A stretch of DNA of 64,000 nucleotides from Ciona savignyi (taxonomy: Eukaryota > Chordata > Ascidiacea > Phlebobranchia > Cionidae): positions 56,627 to 120,626 of the forward strand of contig CH001474.1 in the NCBI GenBank assembly GCA_000149265.1. Reading direction: 5' to 3'. Both the position numbers and the translations under genes were made by a program. This document shows, piece by piece, positions 43,912 through 54,994 of the stretch. Each line of letters opens with the position of its first letter. Position 1 is the first letter of the stretch. The notes below the pieces were generated by a model that saw only the letters and a list, made by a program, of their open reading frames with translations, was not told the DNA's origin and did no database searches.

Positions 43912-44801
43912 TTATCCAACGACGTAATCGTTATACCTTTGCGGCATGTGGATAATGCGCGTTCTGGTGCGTCGCACCGGCGGTAAGAGTGGGGGAGGCG
44001 AGTTGTTATTATTTACAACGCGTGTAGGTGTTGACAACGCAGGTGTTGAAGTTTGCTCACTTTGATGCGTTATTGGCAATGGATCCCAAGCTGATGTTAT
44101 CATTTTTTCGTTACTCGTTCTAAGAAAGCGGCGGTTACGACGGAGCAATAATCCATTGAGGTCCACTAGATATGATCGCGGACCTACACGCCGTATGCAC
44201 TTTGCGAGTTCCCAAATCCTTCTTCTTCCAAATGGTTGCACCCATACAGTCTGCCCAGGTGACAACTCGCTGAGTTGTCTGCTACCTCTGTCATAAAACG
44301 CCTTTGCCTTCCTTCTCTTTCTCTGTAAATTACTTCGTACGTTCTTCACCACTTGTGGTACCAAAAGTTTTCGTGACGTTGGTAACGCGGTACGAGTTCT
44401 CCTCGACATCAATCGCTGCACTGGACTGCTTGCCATTCCTTCAGTTGTGGTGTTTCGCCAATCCAATATGGCTTTCCATGGATCCTCGTTGGCGTGCATA
44501 CACTTTTTTAGAAGGAGTTTTGCAATTTTCACCGCAGATTCCGACTTTCCGTTTGAGGGTGCATAGAGCGGAGACGAGGTAACGAAGATTTGTTGCAAAA
44601 TATCGCATATTTATCCATGTCTTCCTCCTCCTGTTGCGATGTAAGATTATTCTTTATTGGTGCTCTGGACAGCATGTCTGCAGTAATTTGTTGTTTTCCA
44701 GGAATGTACACGACCGTTATGGGATATTTTTGCAACCGTAGAAGCATACGCTGTAACCGTTTAGGCGCGGTTACCAATGGCTTGGAGATCAGCGTGAGCA
44801 A
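43912..44801 (-). pseudogene. Ty3/gypsy element C, RNase H end and integrase C-terminus
   Basis: The minus-strand frame from 44,801 encodes KPLVTAPKRLQRMLLRLQKY, then IPGKQQITADMLSRAP, the end of RNase H/connection. It jumps near 44,585 into SSPLYAPSNGKSESAVKIAK and continues with DPWKAILDWRNTTTEG, SPVQRLMSRRTRTALP and KAFYDRGSRQLSEL. It ends with a chromodomain-free tail and a stop at 43,912. The integrase zinc region and most of the DDE core are deleted, so it cannot be active. The upstream side is cut off by the hAT fragment at 44,800. Confidence 0.85.
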
Positions 44802-44804
44802 CTA

Positions 44805-46268
44805 ATTCTTAGAATTAAAGAAGGTATTAAATTTGCAATTCAGCTTGACGAATCCACTGATATTACCAATATGGCACATCTGCTGGTATATGTTCGATAT
44901 ATTTACAATAATGAAATCAACGAAGACTTATTATTTTGCCAAAATATGAATACACGCACAACAGGGATGGATATTTTCCTGAAAGTAGATACTTTTTTCT
45001 CCAATGTAGGCCTGCAATGGAAGGACTGTGTTGCGATATTTACTGACGGGGCCGCAGCAATGACAGAACACACAGCAGGTTTTCAAGGTAGAGTGAAATC
45101 TGCTAGTGATGCACCTATAACTTTTACACATTGTATGATTCATCGAGAAGCTCTGGTGGCTAAAAAACTGTCTCCAGAACTCAATAAAGTTTGTTCAAGA
45201 TGCTGTAAAAATCATCAACTTCATAAAAAGTCGCGCTCTAAATTCCAGGCTTTTTGCAAATTTATGTGATGAGATGGAGTCAGACCACAACAAACTTTTA
45301 TTGCACTGTGAAGTAAGGTGGTTGTCGAAAGGGAAGGCTTTAAAAAGACTACTACTGTTGCAAAGTGAGGTCATTATTTTTTTATCTCAAAACAAATCAG
45401 ACTTGGTTTGTCATTTTCACGAAAAGGGCTGGTTGTTGAAATTGTGTTATTTATCAGATGTGCTTGAAAAACTCAATCAACTCAACTTGTCCCTTCAAGG
45501 AGAGAACAACAATATTTTTACACTGAAATCTAAAATAGAAGCCTTCATTAAGAAATTAAACATCTGGATACAGAAGGCTCAAAATGATTCATTTGAAATG
45601 TTTTCATCTACAGACGACTTCTTGGCATCCAATGATGTGAAAACTGATGTAATTAAGCCAATCATAACTTCCCACTTGATTAATTTGGTGAAGAATTTTC
45701 AACAGTATTTTCTTCCCGAATTAGACAATGACAAACTAGATTGGATCCAAAAACCATTCATTCATCGTGTCAAGTCAAAGCATCTCTCTCTGAATGCTCA
45801 AAAAGAATTTGCCGAACTTTCCTCTGATTCGAAGTTGAAACTTGACTTTGCTGTACAAAAGCTTACTACTTTTTGGCTTGGTCTCAAAGTAGAATATCCA
45901 GTATTGGCTGATTTAGCAATACGTGTTCTTCTCCCATTTGTTTCAACATATTTGTGTGAGACCGCTTTTTCAACTTTGACATCTATTAAAACGAAGCATC
46001 GCGCAAGTATTAAATACGTTGAAACTGCTCTGAGACTTGCTCTAACAAACATTGAGCCACGGTTTGACTTACTGTGCAAAAACATGCAGAACCATGCAGC
46101 TCATTAAATAACAAACTCAGTTTTCGATCTTTGTAAATACTGTTGTTTGTCTGCTTACCGTACTCTTACATTCTTACAACTTAAAATAAGTTAAAAAGAC
46201 AAAAAGGGGTCGTAAATTTTTTTGATAATGAGAAAAGGGTCGCTCGTAAAAAAGTTTGGGAAGCCCTG
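44805..46268 (+). mobile_element. hAT element, 5'-truncated, right end present
   Basis: The right terminus AAGTTTGGGAAGCCCTG ends at 46,268. Its complement CAGGGCTTCCCAAACTT is a typical hAT terminal repeat. The left end and the first part of the transposase are missing at the junction with gypsy C. Gypsy D coding starts directly after the right end, so the hAT element probably inserted into gypsy D. Confidence 0.8.
44820..46107 (+). pseudogene. hAT transposase (ZBED5/SCAND3-like), 5'-truncated, one frameshift
   Basis: The frame begins inside the core with RIKEGIKFAIQLDESTDITN, holding the first Asp. It continues to DCVAIFTDGAAAMTEHTAGF (second Asp) and THCMIHREALVAKKL. After a frame change between about 45,200 and 45,274 it resumes with LHCEVRWLSKGKALKRLLLL, a long helical insert, and the hATC end FVSTYLCETAFSTLTSIKTK with Glu. 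The stop is at 46,105-46,107. The BED finger and N-terminus are absent. The family is related to, but distinct from, the intact hAT gene at 16,150. Confidence 0.9.
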
Positions 46269-47709
46269 GCTTAAATCATTTAATAATAAGTGTGGTTGTT
46301 TGTATACACTCAATGAAGGAAGCTTTAAAACCTTAGAAGCTATTTTAAGTTCTCACTCTGTTGTTTTCGAGGAAAACCTGGGCACCTTAAAGAATATCAA
46401 GGGGAAATTACACTTGAAACCGGATGTACAACCAAAATTTGTAAAAGCAAGGACACTTGCATACAGTTTGAGAGGCAAAGTTGACCGGGAACTCACAAGA
46501 TTGGTACAAGGAGGAACCCTGGAGCCAATCTCATGGAGTGATTGGGCAACGCCAATTGTACCAGTGGTCAAAAAGGATGGAAGTGTAAGGATCTGTGGCG
46601 ACTTTAAGGTAACTGTAAACCCGTATCTGAATATTGACCAGTATCCGTTACCGCGTATCGAGGATATTTTTGCCAATTTGGCTGGTGGACAACAATTCTC
46701 AAAACTGGATTTAAAAAATGCATATTTACAGATGCTCATGGATGATGAGTCAAAACCATTATTAACCATTAACACCCACAGGGGCCTTTATCGTTTTTTT
46801 AACCGAGTTAAGTTTCGAAACCATAATGGGTTCGTCACTACGACCGTTTTTTTTTGTATAAGAGTCGGTATATGTATCGGTCGCGTTAACCATTTGGCCA
46901 CACGGCCTTTATCGTTACAATCGTATGGCTTTTGGAATTGCCTCTGCTCCTGCCTTGTGGCAACGGGCTATAGAACAGGGGTACTGCAAGGTCTCCCTGG
47001 GGTGCAATGCATTTTGGATGATATGATCATTACCGGCACGACAAGAAATGAACATCTAGAAAATTTGGATAAGGTGCTGCAGAGGTTGAAAGAGTATGGA
47101 CTAAGAGCCAACCAGAGCAAATGTAAGTTTTTCAAAAAGAAAATTGAATTTTGTGGTCACATCATTGATAAAAAGGGGTCTGCACAAGACACCAGAGAAG
47201 ATTTCTGCCATCTTGAACGCTCCTGCCCCAGAAAATGTGACACAAGTACGTTCCTTTCTTGGGTTAGTTAAACCTGTCTTGACTGTTTACACCCCATAAA
47301 TGCACATTGCTCGAAAAGGGACATAAATGGATCTGGTCTAAACAATGTCATGAGGCATTCGAAGAGGTTAGTGGCATCAGACAAGGTGTTAATGCACTAT
47401 AACCCAAAGTTACCCGTCAGACTGGCCTCGGATGCTTTCCCATATGGAATTGGTTGTGTTATTTCTCATGTGATATCGACCGTAGTCGAACGCCCGATTG
47501 CGTTTGCCTCCCGTTCCTTATCAACCGCTGAAAGAAATTACTCCCAAATTGATAAAGAGGCACTAGCAATTGTATGGTCTGTGAAGAAGTTTAATACTTA
47601 CCTGTATGGTAGACATTTCACCATTGTCACAGATCATGCACCATTAACGTCAATATTTAATCCGAAAAAGGGCACCCCGTTGATGACGGCAGCTCGGTTA
47701 CAAAGGTAA
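46269..47709 (+). pseudogene. Gypsy D reverse transcriptase and RNase H
   Basis: The frame encodes VVFEENLGTLKNIKGKLHLK, WATPIVPVVKKDGSVRICGD, YPLPRIEDIFANLAGGQQFS and KLDLKNAYLQM with the first Asp. After the insert come [11 protein letters not shown]-like sequence, then [18 protein letters not shown] with the LDD catalytic box, KCKFFKKKIEFCGHIID, and an RSFLGLV block. RNase H (47,350-47,709) has RLASDAFPYGIGCVISH, ERNYSQIDKEALAIVWSVKK and IVTDHAPLTSIF, carrying the active-site acids. Frame breaks near 46,800, 46,990, 47,200 and 47,300 inactivate it. Confidence 0.88.
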
Positions 47710-48935
47710 TGCCTTATTTTTATCAGCGCATGATTATTCTATTGAATACCGTCGGACCACAGAGCATGGAAATGCAGATGCTATGTCACGACTTCCTTGC
47801 GAACCAGCTACAAACTTAGATGTTGACTCTGTACAAATGTTTTATCAAGAGCAAGTGTCAACCTTACCCGTTACTGCAAGTGCAATTGCCCGTGCAACAC
47901 GGTATGACCCAATGTTGTCTTGCGTATACACCAGTGTGTCCTCGGGTAAATGGAGTAAAACCCCGGAGATACCATACTGGTCGAAACGGTATGAAATTTC
48001 CATTCATCAAGGATGTTTAGTGTGGGGTCCTCGGGTAATTATACCCAGCAAAATACAATCCTCTATCTTGAAGGAGAGCTGCATATTGGCCACTTGGGAA
48101 TGGTTAAAATGAAAGCTTTGGCTAGAAGTTATGTATGGTGGGCCAATATTGACAAAGATTTGGAAAATATTTCTAAATCCTGTCCTGGGTGTCATCAATG
48201 TCGGGCTAAACCTACGGAGGTTCGCGCTTACACCCATGGCAATTTGCAGAAGGTCCGTGGCAGCGGGTACATGTGGATTTTGCAGGTCCATTTCAGAAAA
48301 ACATGTTTTTTATTGCTGTAGATGCTTATTCAAAGTGGCCTAAAGTTATTCCAGTTTCATCTACAACCGCGGAGAGCACAATCGACGTGTTACGTACTAT
48401 GTTTGCCAGAAATGGTATCCCAGGTTAAATTGTGTCGGATAATGGCCCTCAATTTACATCAACTGATTTTAAAATTTTTCTTAGCAAAAACGGTGTGCAA
48501 CACATCACGTCCGCTCCGTATCACCCGGCTACAAACGGTCAAGCAGAACGATTCGTGCAGACATTTAAAAAGGGACTGCGCTCGATGGCAAGTGAAAGGG
48601 GAAGTAAGTATTCACTGCAAATTAGCAAGATTTCTGCTACAATACAGAAATAATGCACCTCATTTCTTGACGAATGAGAGTCCTGCAATATTATTTTTAG
48701 GTAGATGCCTTCGAATGAGACTGGATCTGGTTCGCCCAGACGTGCGACAAACTGTTCGAGCAAATGTGACCAAACAAGTGATAAAACACCATGGTCAAGA
48801 ACCTCGAGATTTTGAGATTGGACAAGCTGTGGCTGTTCTGGACCACCGGGGAACACATCGATGGGCAACGGGAAGAGTGTTGTGTTGGCTAAACTCGGCT
48901 CTTTAACGTATTCTGTGCAGGTAGAACCCAATTTA
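47705..48935 (+). pseudogene. Gypsy D integrase
   Basis: A linker (HGNADAMSRLPCEP near 47,770) leads to the zinc domain LHIGHLGMVKMKALARSYVW and SCPGCHQCR (48,080-48,210). The catalytic core follows in other frames: an HVDFAGPF-like stretch with Asp (about 48,270), IAVDAYSKWPKVIPVS (48,313-48,360), IVSDNGPQFTSTDFKIFLSK with Asp, and YHPATNGQAERFVQTFKKGL with Glu (48,520-48,580). Downstream are NESPAILFLGRCLRMRLDLV and a C-terminal region. At least three frame changes and a stop at 48,426 are present. Confidence 0.88.
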
Positions 48936-49048
48936 ACTTGGGAGAGACATGTAAATCAAATGTTTGCGGTACCGGAACCTAGTGGCGCACCAGATTGTAA
49001 TAGTGAAGTTAATAACCATAACCGTGTAGGGAGCCGTTACAGGTCGCT

Positions 49049-49532
49049 GCCTATTTCGCTAGATTGTTCCTTGTAGGCATCCAGGTAAGCCGGTTACAAC
49101 ACCTGATGCGATCTGCGATTCCCTACGCGCTATCTCGACTCTCGGAGGTGCGCTAATTAATTGAGGTTTTCTGCGTAAATGTCACTTTGACTGATCTCCT
49201 GTAGTTCGTCGATAAATTCCTCAGTAGTTTTATAACATCAATTGTATTGAGCAATTGAGGCGATTAACTTGGTACCAATTGCGAGTTAAATCGTTAGATG
49301 TTTAAACGACATAGATTCCAGATAAACTCTCCGTATAGACACATACAAGATGTTACTTAATGCGTTAGCACTCTCTCTCTCTTTTTCTTTTTTAAGCAAA
49401 AGTAAAATAAACTTATATAGGCAAAGTACGACAGCTGTGGTTATAATCGTAAACCTAATAATGATATTTCAACATGACGGAATGTCAGCGCAAATGCCAG
49501 CTGATGGGATCGTAAATCTTATGTAACACATG
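49049..49532. mobile_element. Unidentified 484-bp insertion with 8-bp target duplication
   Basis: The segment is flanked by perfect direct repeats AGGTCGCT (49041-49048 and 49533-49540). It interrupts the 3' part of gypsy D, which resumes after it (PPWEDFPVPTPTTDN near 49,600). Its ends, GCCTATTTCGC and GTAACACATG, are not inverted repeats of each other. No coding. It contains a CT microsatellite (49,372-49,385). An 8-bp duplication is typical of hAT elements, but the termini do not fit. Confidence 0.6.
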
Positions 49533-49795
49533 AGGTCGCTACAACCGCAATGAATTTACTGATGTTACAAATCCACCTAATATAAATATACCACCTTGGG
49601 AGGACTTCCCTGTGCCAACTCCTACAACAGACAATGACCAAAGCACTAAAAGAAAATGAAATTGTTACCCCTGTTGAATGTACGACACCTATTATCACTG
49701 TGCCAAACCGCCGATACCCAAATCGAATTCGTAACGCTCCGAAGCGACTTGATCTTTAATGTATTATAATGCAATCGTATACCATGTCAAATTAG

Positions 49796-49991
49796 TGTGG
49801 AGGATTGATTGTTGTGTATTTATTTCGTATTGATGACGTCATTATTCGGTTGACTGATTTTATTTATGTTTAATCACGTGACTTTGTTGTTCTCTGTGAC
49901 CTTGGGCCTAACGTGGCTTGCCCATATACCCGATAATAGTCCAGTGTTACTTTTTGCCTCCTGCACGCAATAAACCGCTGAATATATAACA
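49796..49991 (+). repeat. Candidate 3' LTR of gypsy D
   Basis: The 196-bp segment starts TGTGGAGGATTGATTG, ends AATATATAACA and contains GCAATAAACC as a polyadenylation signal. It follows the pol stop by about 35 bases. No paired copy is in the window, so the limits are inferred from TG..CA ends and from resemblance to the LTR at 43,430. Confidence 0.5.
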
Positions 49992-50380
49992 GGTTTGGGT
50001 ATCTTTTTGTCTTTTTTTTCGTGTTGCCCCTAATTGTTGTATTTTTCAGTAGTAATAATTAACTTTTTTGGCAACACTGTTATGTATGTTAATTACCCCC
50101 GCTTTTAATTATTGTTTTTGCACGTTTTTTGTTGATTTGCTGTGTTTTTCCCAAATACTTGGACGGCGAAGCCCTGGCCAAATTTTCCCCAAAATTTGCA
50201 CTGTTTAAAAACAATAAACCGGATTTATTTAAATAACCTACCGTTTGTGGGAACATAGCCACACATCATCGTTTTTCATATAAAATCGCTAATCAAAAAG
50301 GTGAACATCCTGCAGAATAAAACATAAAATTACAAAACATGGAAAAAAATTATTGAAAATGACCAAGTAACAAAACGTTC
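49992..50380. other. Spacer with no recognised feature
   Basis: T-rich sequence. No coding or terminal repeats that I can support. Confidence 0.3.
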
Positions 50381-50384
50381 ACTA

Positions 50385-51500
50385 ACATTTCACAACGCTC
50401 ACATTGTTCCACAGTTTCTTCACCCTGGAAAACATATACCCATCATTAGTAACAAATATATTAAAGAAACAAATAGTATGATATTCCAAGTTTTATTTAT
50501 GGTTTCCGAGCAAAATCAAAAAAATTAAACGTAGGAGGAAAATTATACCCGATATTGAAACTAAAATAATTTCTGCCAAACTCTCCAGAATATTTGAATT
50601 AAAACAAATTAGTAAAATCGAAACATTATGGCATGAATGGTCCAGATTTCAATGGAGTCAACAATGAAATTTATTAATCTTCTTTTATATACCAATTCTT
50701 CTCCAAATACTTCCTCCCCCAACTTGTTACATCGAACTATCCGAACTAACTATTATATATTAAAACGTACGAATTTTAATTTTGAAAGTTATAAACTTAA
50801 ACCCATATATGAAATATTAATTCAAGAAAAAATAACGCCTAATATAATTAACATTAACGATAAAATAGTCCCATGGGATAAAATAAAACCTAACCAATAA
50901 TAAAATAAGATAGATTTCTTTTTAACAATATAGAACGAGACGTGAATTATAAAATTGCAAATAATGGATTTTTCTTTGGTGATTTTTTTAAGAAAAACTC
51001 CCTTAATAATATTTATATGAAAAAAATAATGATACGCAATTGTAAATTCTGCCGTCGTCCAAATGATAACATAATTCATTTATTAACGGAATGTCCAATA
51101 ATTAAACAAATTTTTACGAATCTTATATATAAATATGCTAATAAAATATTTTTCAACAAAAGTAAATTAAGCAATCAATTAATATTATATAACTGTTCAG
51201 ACAAGGAACAGAAAACTGAACTTGGAATAATAAAACTATTAACAATGGCAAAGTTACATATAATTAATTATAAGAAATATTTAGATATTAAAAATACTTA
51301 CTGTTGGCACAATGGAGAATTTGTCCGAAAAGCTTTATGGGTAGTCAAAAACAAATTTCGCATTTATATCCGAAAATGGTGTATCAGAGAAACTCTCGAA
51401 TTTGTTAAAAAAAAATTGAAATCGGAATATTACTGTTAATTAACATAACTTTTAATAATAAAATAACTTATTTATGCCACGCTTTCTTTTTATGCATATA
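50385..51500 (+). pseudogene. Non-LTR retrotransposon (LINE) ORF2 C-terminal region
   Basis: The 50,942-51,439 frame encodes NCKFCRRPNDNIIHLLTECP, a C-x2-C...H...C zinc motif of the zf-RVT kind found at the end of LINE reverse transcriptases. It is followed by a helical tail (YCWHNGEFVRKALWVVKNKF) to the stop. Upstream frames (about 50,500-50,900) give KLYPILKLKIISAKLSRIFE-like and IYEILIQEKITPNIININDK sequence. This resembles the region between RT and the zinc motif in L1/Tx1-type LINEs as I recall them. The RT palm with its catalytic Asp pair is not present, as expected for a 5'-truncated insertion. Confidence 0.6.
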
Positions 51501-51559
51501 TATATATAATTTTTTAGTTTGAAATCACTAAATAAAGCTCGTCTCAAGCAAGGGATGTA

Positions 51560-51865
51560 TCTGGATCATATTTACTAAATATAAATAAAACATCATATTA
51601 TAAAATATAACTAATACTATCAATCAAAATATTTCATAAATTACCTTTACTGCCGATCTTCTTTATAATTCCACAGACAACAATTATAATTCCACAGACA
51701 ACAATAATTCTTCCTTCATCGATCAATTCAGCATATCTCGTCTTCAAAATACCATCGCCCCACCAACTTCATCATTGCTTCTGTAATATGTATAAATAAT
51801 GTTTTTGTTAGTAATAAGGTGTATATAATTGTAATGTGTATATATATTAAAAAAAAAAAAAAAAC
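51560..51865 (+). repeat. Dispersed 3'-tail repeat with A-run (copy 1)
   Basis: Blocks TATTATAAAATATAACTAA, ATAATTCTTCCTTCATCG, ATCTCGTCTTCAAAA.ACC and ATCATTGCTTCTGTAAT end in a TATA run and a 15-base A tract. The same blocks recur at 52,400-52,600 and, weaker, at 60,450-60,640. Presence after a LINE 3' end suggests LINE or LINE-mobilised 3' UTRs. Confidence 0.6.
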
Positions 51866-51888
51866 TAACATTTTAACCAACTGGAGGA

Positions 51889-52056
51889 ATGGAACTTATA
51901 TCTGTATCGACATTTGTGGATCTATTTCACCCCGGAGCACCCCTGGATTCTATAAAAGATATGGTGAAAGGCGTCATAACCGAGTCGCATAAAGACGTCG
52001 CCTTTCTATTAACATTAAAAGATGAATTTGGAACACTGAGAACATTAACAATATAA
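51889..52056 (+). other. Short 55-codon ORF, LINE ORF1-like candidate
   Basis: ATG at 51889 opens MELISVSTFVDLFHPGAPLD and continues to KDEFGTLRTLTI before TAA at 52054. Coding-like sequence continues past the stop in shifted frames (GCTVRVVAKHLTPPMEIVSL near 52,100-52,180; WGKSKF and KNGWLSIYFTKK near 52,230-52,290). This suggests a longer decayed protein, perhaps ORF1 of a LINE or another element gene. I do not recognise a domain. Confidence 0.3.
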
Positions 52057-52399
52057 TAAAATACAACACTTCACACAAAATAACATAACATAACATTCAC
52101 ATCTGAAGCTGGCTGCACTGTTCGAGTTGTAGCAAAACACCTCACACCACCCATGGAGATAGTTTCTTTGAACCCGGTGCCATGCTATATTGACTTATAA
52201 CGCTTGATTCAGATCCTGGAACAAAATAAATGGGGTAAATCGAAATTTTAAAAACATAAAAATGGCTGGTTGAGTATTTACTTTACCAAAAAGTGATAAA
52301 ATTTTCTGGAAACTGGATTACTGTAACGAAACCTGGCGAAACGCACATGCCGTTTGGTAGATTCTGCAAAGGGAGGGGTCATGTGAATATTTTTTTAAT

Positions 52400-52640
52400 A
52401 ATAAATAATTATTATAAAATATAACTAAACTATTTCATAAAGTACCTTTACAACAATCAATAATTCTTCCTTCATCGGTTCAACACTTTATCACATCTCG
52501 TCTTCAAAACACCATCGCCCCATCACCACTTTCATCATTGCTTCTGTAATTGTATAAATAATGTGTATATGAATTTATATATAATAATGTAATTTTTATA
52601 TAATAATGTGTGTATGTATATATACATGGACAATATGTGT
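52400..52640 (+). repeat. Dispersed 3'-tail repeat (copy 2)
   Basis: Shares TTATTATAAAATATAACTAA, CAATAATTCTTCCTTCATCG, CATCTCGTCTTCAAAACACC and TTTCATCATTGCTTCTGTAA with copy 1 in the same order. Confidence 0.6.
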
Positions 52641-53064
52641 ATATTATTTTGCATATTATTATGTTCGGCCGATTTATCGGTGTACGTGTCATGAATCGTC
52701 CAAACAAACGGTTTCCTATGGTATGATGCCTAATTACGTATTTACGAGGTAAGCTGGCGCATACTAATATTATGTAACAAGCCCGCCGCGTTTCCCATGT
52801 ACAATAAAACTTGAATATCTCATGCTAACCAGTGGAACTCGGTACTCTTATGGATAAAATTAGTGTAAAGATTGTTGTAGCGATAGCGGTAATGGCGTAG
52901 ACAAGATTAGCAAATACACCACCTTGTGTTTTGTGGTTAACATTTTTGTACATTTAAAAAATATATTTAATTAACTGGTTAATTAATTACACTCAATACA
53001 CGGTATAAAAACAGCAACCCTTCTTTTTATTTATGAAAAATAAAAAAAAAAGGGAATTTTTTTT

Positions 53065-53415
53065 CCTTGCTTTATTCATTAGGTGAACGGTGCTTAAATT
53101 CACTCTGCCCTAGGGTTCACGTTACTTCGGTAAGGTGCAAAGGGCTAGGTCTGAGCTGCGGAATCGCATCACCCTGTGGTAGTGCGGTTAACCAGCGCTG
53201 CCTCCAGCTAACCACTGGAGGGCGTGAATTTAGGTGTCGGGGATACCTTAAGCAATAGAACCCCTCCCTACGTGCTTGCACGCTGTGGAGAGATGCCTGC
53301 GAAAGGTGTCTCTTGCAGCAACCACATACTAGGGAAACCTTCCATTAGTGGATTAATTTCTACGGCCTAAGGCCACCAACCAGGGATCGGCCTAAGGCCA
53401 CCAACTCGCACTAAG
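53065..53415 (+). repeat. tRNA-like SINE or tRNA pseudogene candidate
   Basis: GTAGTGCGGTTAACCAGCGC followed by a CTCCAG...CTGGAG hairpin and GGCGTGAATTTAGGTGTC looks like a tRNA body with a long extra arm but a degraded B box. The interval is CG-richer than its flanks. It ends with two direct copies of CGGCCTAAGGCCACCAAC (near 53,364 and 53,387), each holding the palindrome GGCCTAAGGCC. No cloverleaf can be completed by eye. Confidence 0.35.
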
Positions 53416-53712
53416 TGCACAATTTTGCTTTTTTTTGGCTTAACAACCCCCCAAAAAAAGAAGTATCAAAACATCTATTTTCAAGTATACACAGACACCT
53501 CTGGTAAAAGTAATTGCCATGCAAATTACCTGAGGTGAAACATTGTAACCATGTGTGATGTGTGGGTAAAGTAAAGAAAAGACGCCGACAATTTTTCAAA
53601 CGAGAGAGGGCAAAAAAAGCAAAACGCGACACAAAATGTAGCTAAAAGACATATAAACAACGCAAAATATACCAAATATTAATTAAACCTAGTTTAAATC
53701 TGGTTCTAAACA

Positions 53713-53912
53713 GCATAGGATAGGATATTCATTCATCTTTATCCCCGTGAGTGGGAAAACCAAAGGGTTATCACACGGGCAATCGTCAGATCCCCTCGCG
53801 CCCATCGTCGGGTTAACGAAGTTATTGCAGTGTGTTGTAAATAAGACACGTTCCTTTAATTTGGTAGAACCCATTAATCCGCTGGGACACAACCGACTAG
53901 CATGAAGATGGC
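53713..53912 (-). repeat. SINE copy B, 5'-truncated
   Basis: Reads as the complement of the SINE family: AGGATAGGATATTC, TTATCCCCGTGAGTGGGAAA, CGCCCATCGTCGGGTTA, and a CCATTAATCCGCTGGG block. The tRNA-like head is missing, as expected for an incomplete reverse transcript. Confidence 0.75.
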
Positions 53913-53939
53913 GTATAACCAATTAAGACCTCTATGAAC

Positions 53940-54625
53940 GGCAGGATGTGACGAGTGGTACCCCCCATGAGTCATCGTTTATAAACGAGCGTTTTGCTGA
54001 GTAACAATGGTGGTGATTCCCCAATGTTTGTTTGGTTGAAAGCAGCATGTGCTAGGCTGCGCGCCGGTGTTCTCGTTTCGCTGTAAAGTTTTGTAATCGT
54101 GGAGCAGTGCTTTGTAAAAACAAGGTGTTGATTGTGCATCTGGTAGCTGTTTTATTGGGAAAAAGTTGCCGATGTACGAAGGGGTATGGGCTCAAATTTT
54201 TTAAACAAAATTGTGTAGGGTTTTGAGTTTAGGTTGCAGATCTAAGAAAAAATCTATAACTTCCTTTGGCAGGATTTTGAGTCAGTTTGCAGATAGGGAG
54301 AACAATTAGTTGAACGCCTCCTAAAAAGCATTCTTATAATATAAGTCAAACAACAAAAAACATTTTTGTGTAGAAACAATTAATTGATTACCTTATTTTA
54401 AAGGTTTTGGGAAATTGTAATTAAACACAAGCAGAGTAATATGTTATTATTACCTGAACCCTATTTCGTGTCGGCGTCTTCTTTACTAGGTACATCGTCG
54501 CACAATGCTTCACAATAGCCGGGATGAAATAGGTTTAAGGCTGTGTTGCTTAAATCGCTATAAAAAATTACATTGAGTAAATGGCTATTATTTGAAAAAT
54601 ATACAAAGGAATAATATATCTAAAC
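53940..54625. other. Stretch with no recognised feature
   Basis: No coding, terminal repeat or RNA gene that I can defend. Confidence 0.3.
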
Positions 54626-54629
54626 ACAT

Positions 54630-54720
54630 TTTTAGGGTAATTCCATTAAAAACCAAGGATATGTTCCTGAATCATGATTGTGACAGGCAATCATGATTGA
54701 GCATGCTGCCACGACGTCTA
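54630..54720 (+). repeat. Fragment of the foldback-family repeat
   Basis: TAGGGTAATTCCATTAAAAA and GATATGTTCCTGAA, then ATGATTGTGACAGGC, match 27,785-27,840 and parts of 58,710 and 60,190. Confidence 0.55.
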
Positions 54721-54994
54721 ACAGAGGGTGGGGGAGGGGGTTTGTTATAGAATATTGCCTTAGTAAAATGTAATATTTTATTGCCTAATCTTTATGTTAG
54801 TGAGCATTATACACACTATATGTTAGTATTGATACCAGAATGTTTTTTAGCAGCAACCGATTATCTGCAATGTAGCGACTTACAGAAACGTAACAAGTAG
54901 ACCGTTCACATTCGTTTCTCTTGTCATTAACTTTAGATCGCGGACCAATAAACAACTATTGTGTTAGTTGCCGGCGCTACAGATTGGTGACCCC

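Larger units (their letters stand above)
46269..49991 (+). mobile_element. Ty3/gypsy retrotransposon D, pol and 3' LTR
   Basis: RT, RNase H, integrase and 3' LTR are present in order. Gag, protease and the 5' LTR are missing because the hAT element sits immediately upstream. A 484-bp foreign insert with an 8-bp duplication interrupts the 3' part (49,049-49,532), and about 120 bp interrupts RT (46,796-46,898). The pol end (RRYPNRIRNAPKRLDL, stop about 49,760) is followed by a purine-containing stretch and the LTR. Confidence 0.85.

Noticed and set aside
45798-46085. 95-codon minus-strand ORF
   Set aside because: Shadow of the hATC region of the plus-strand transposase.
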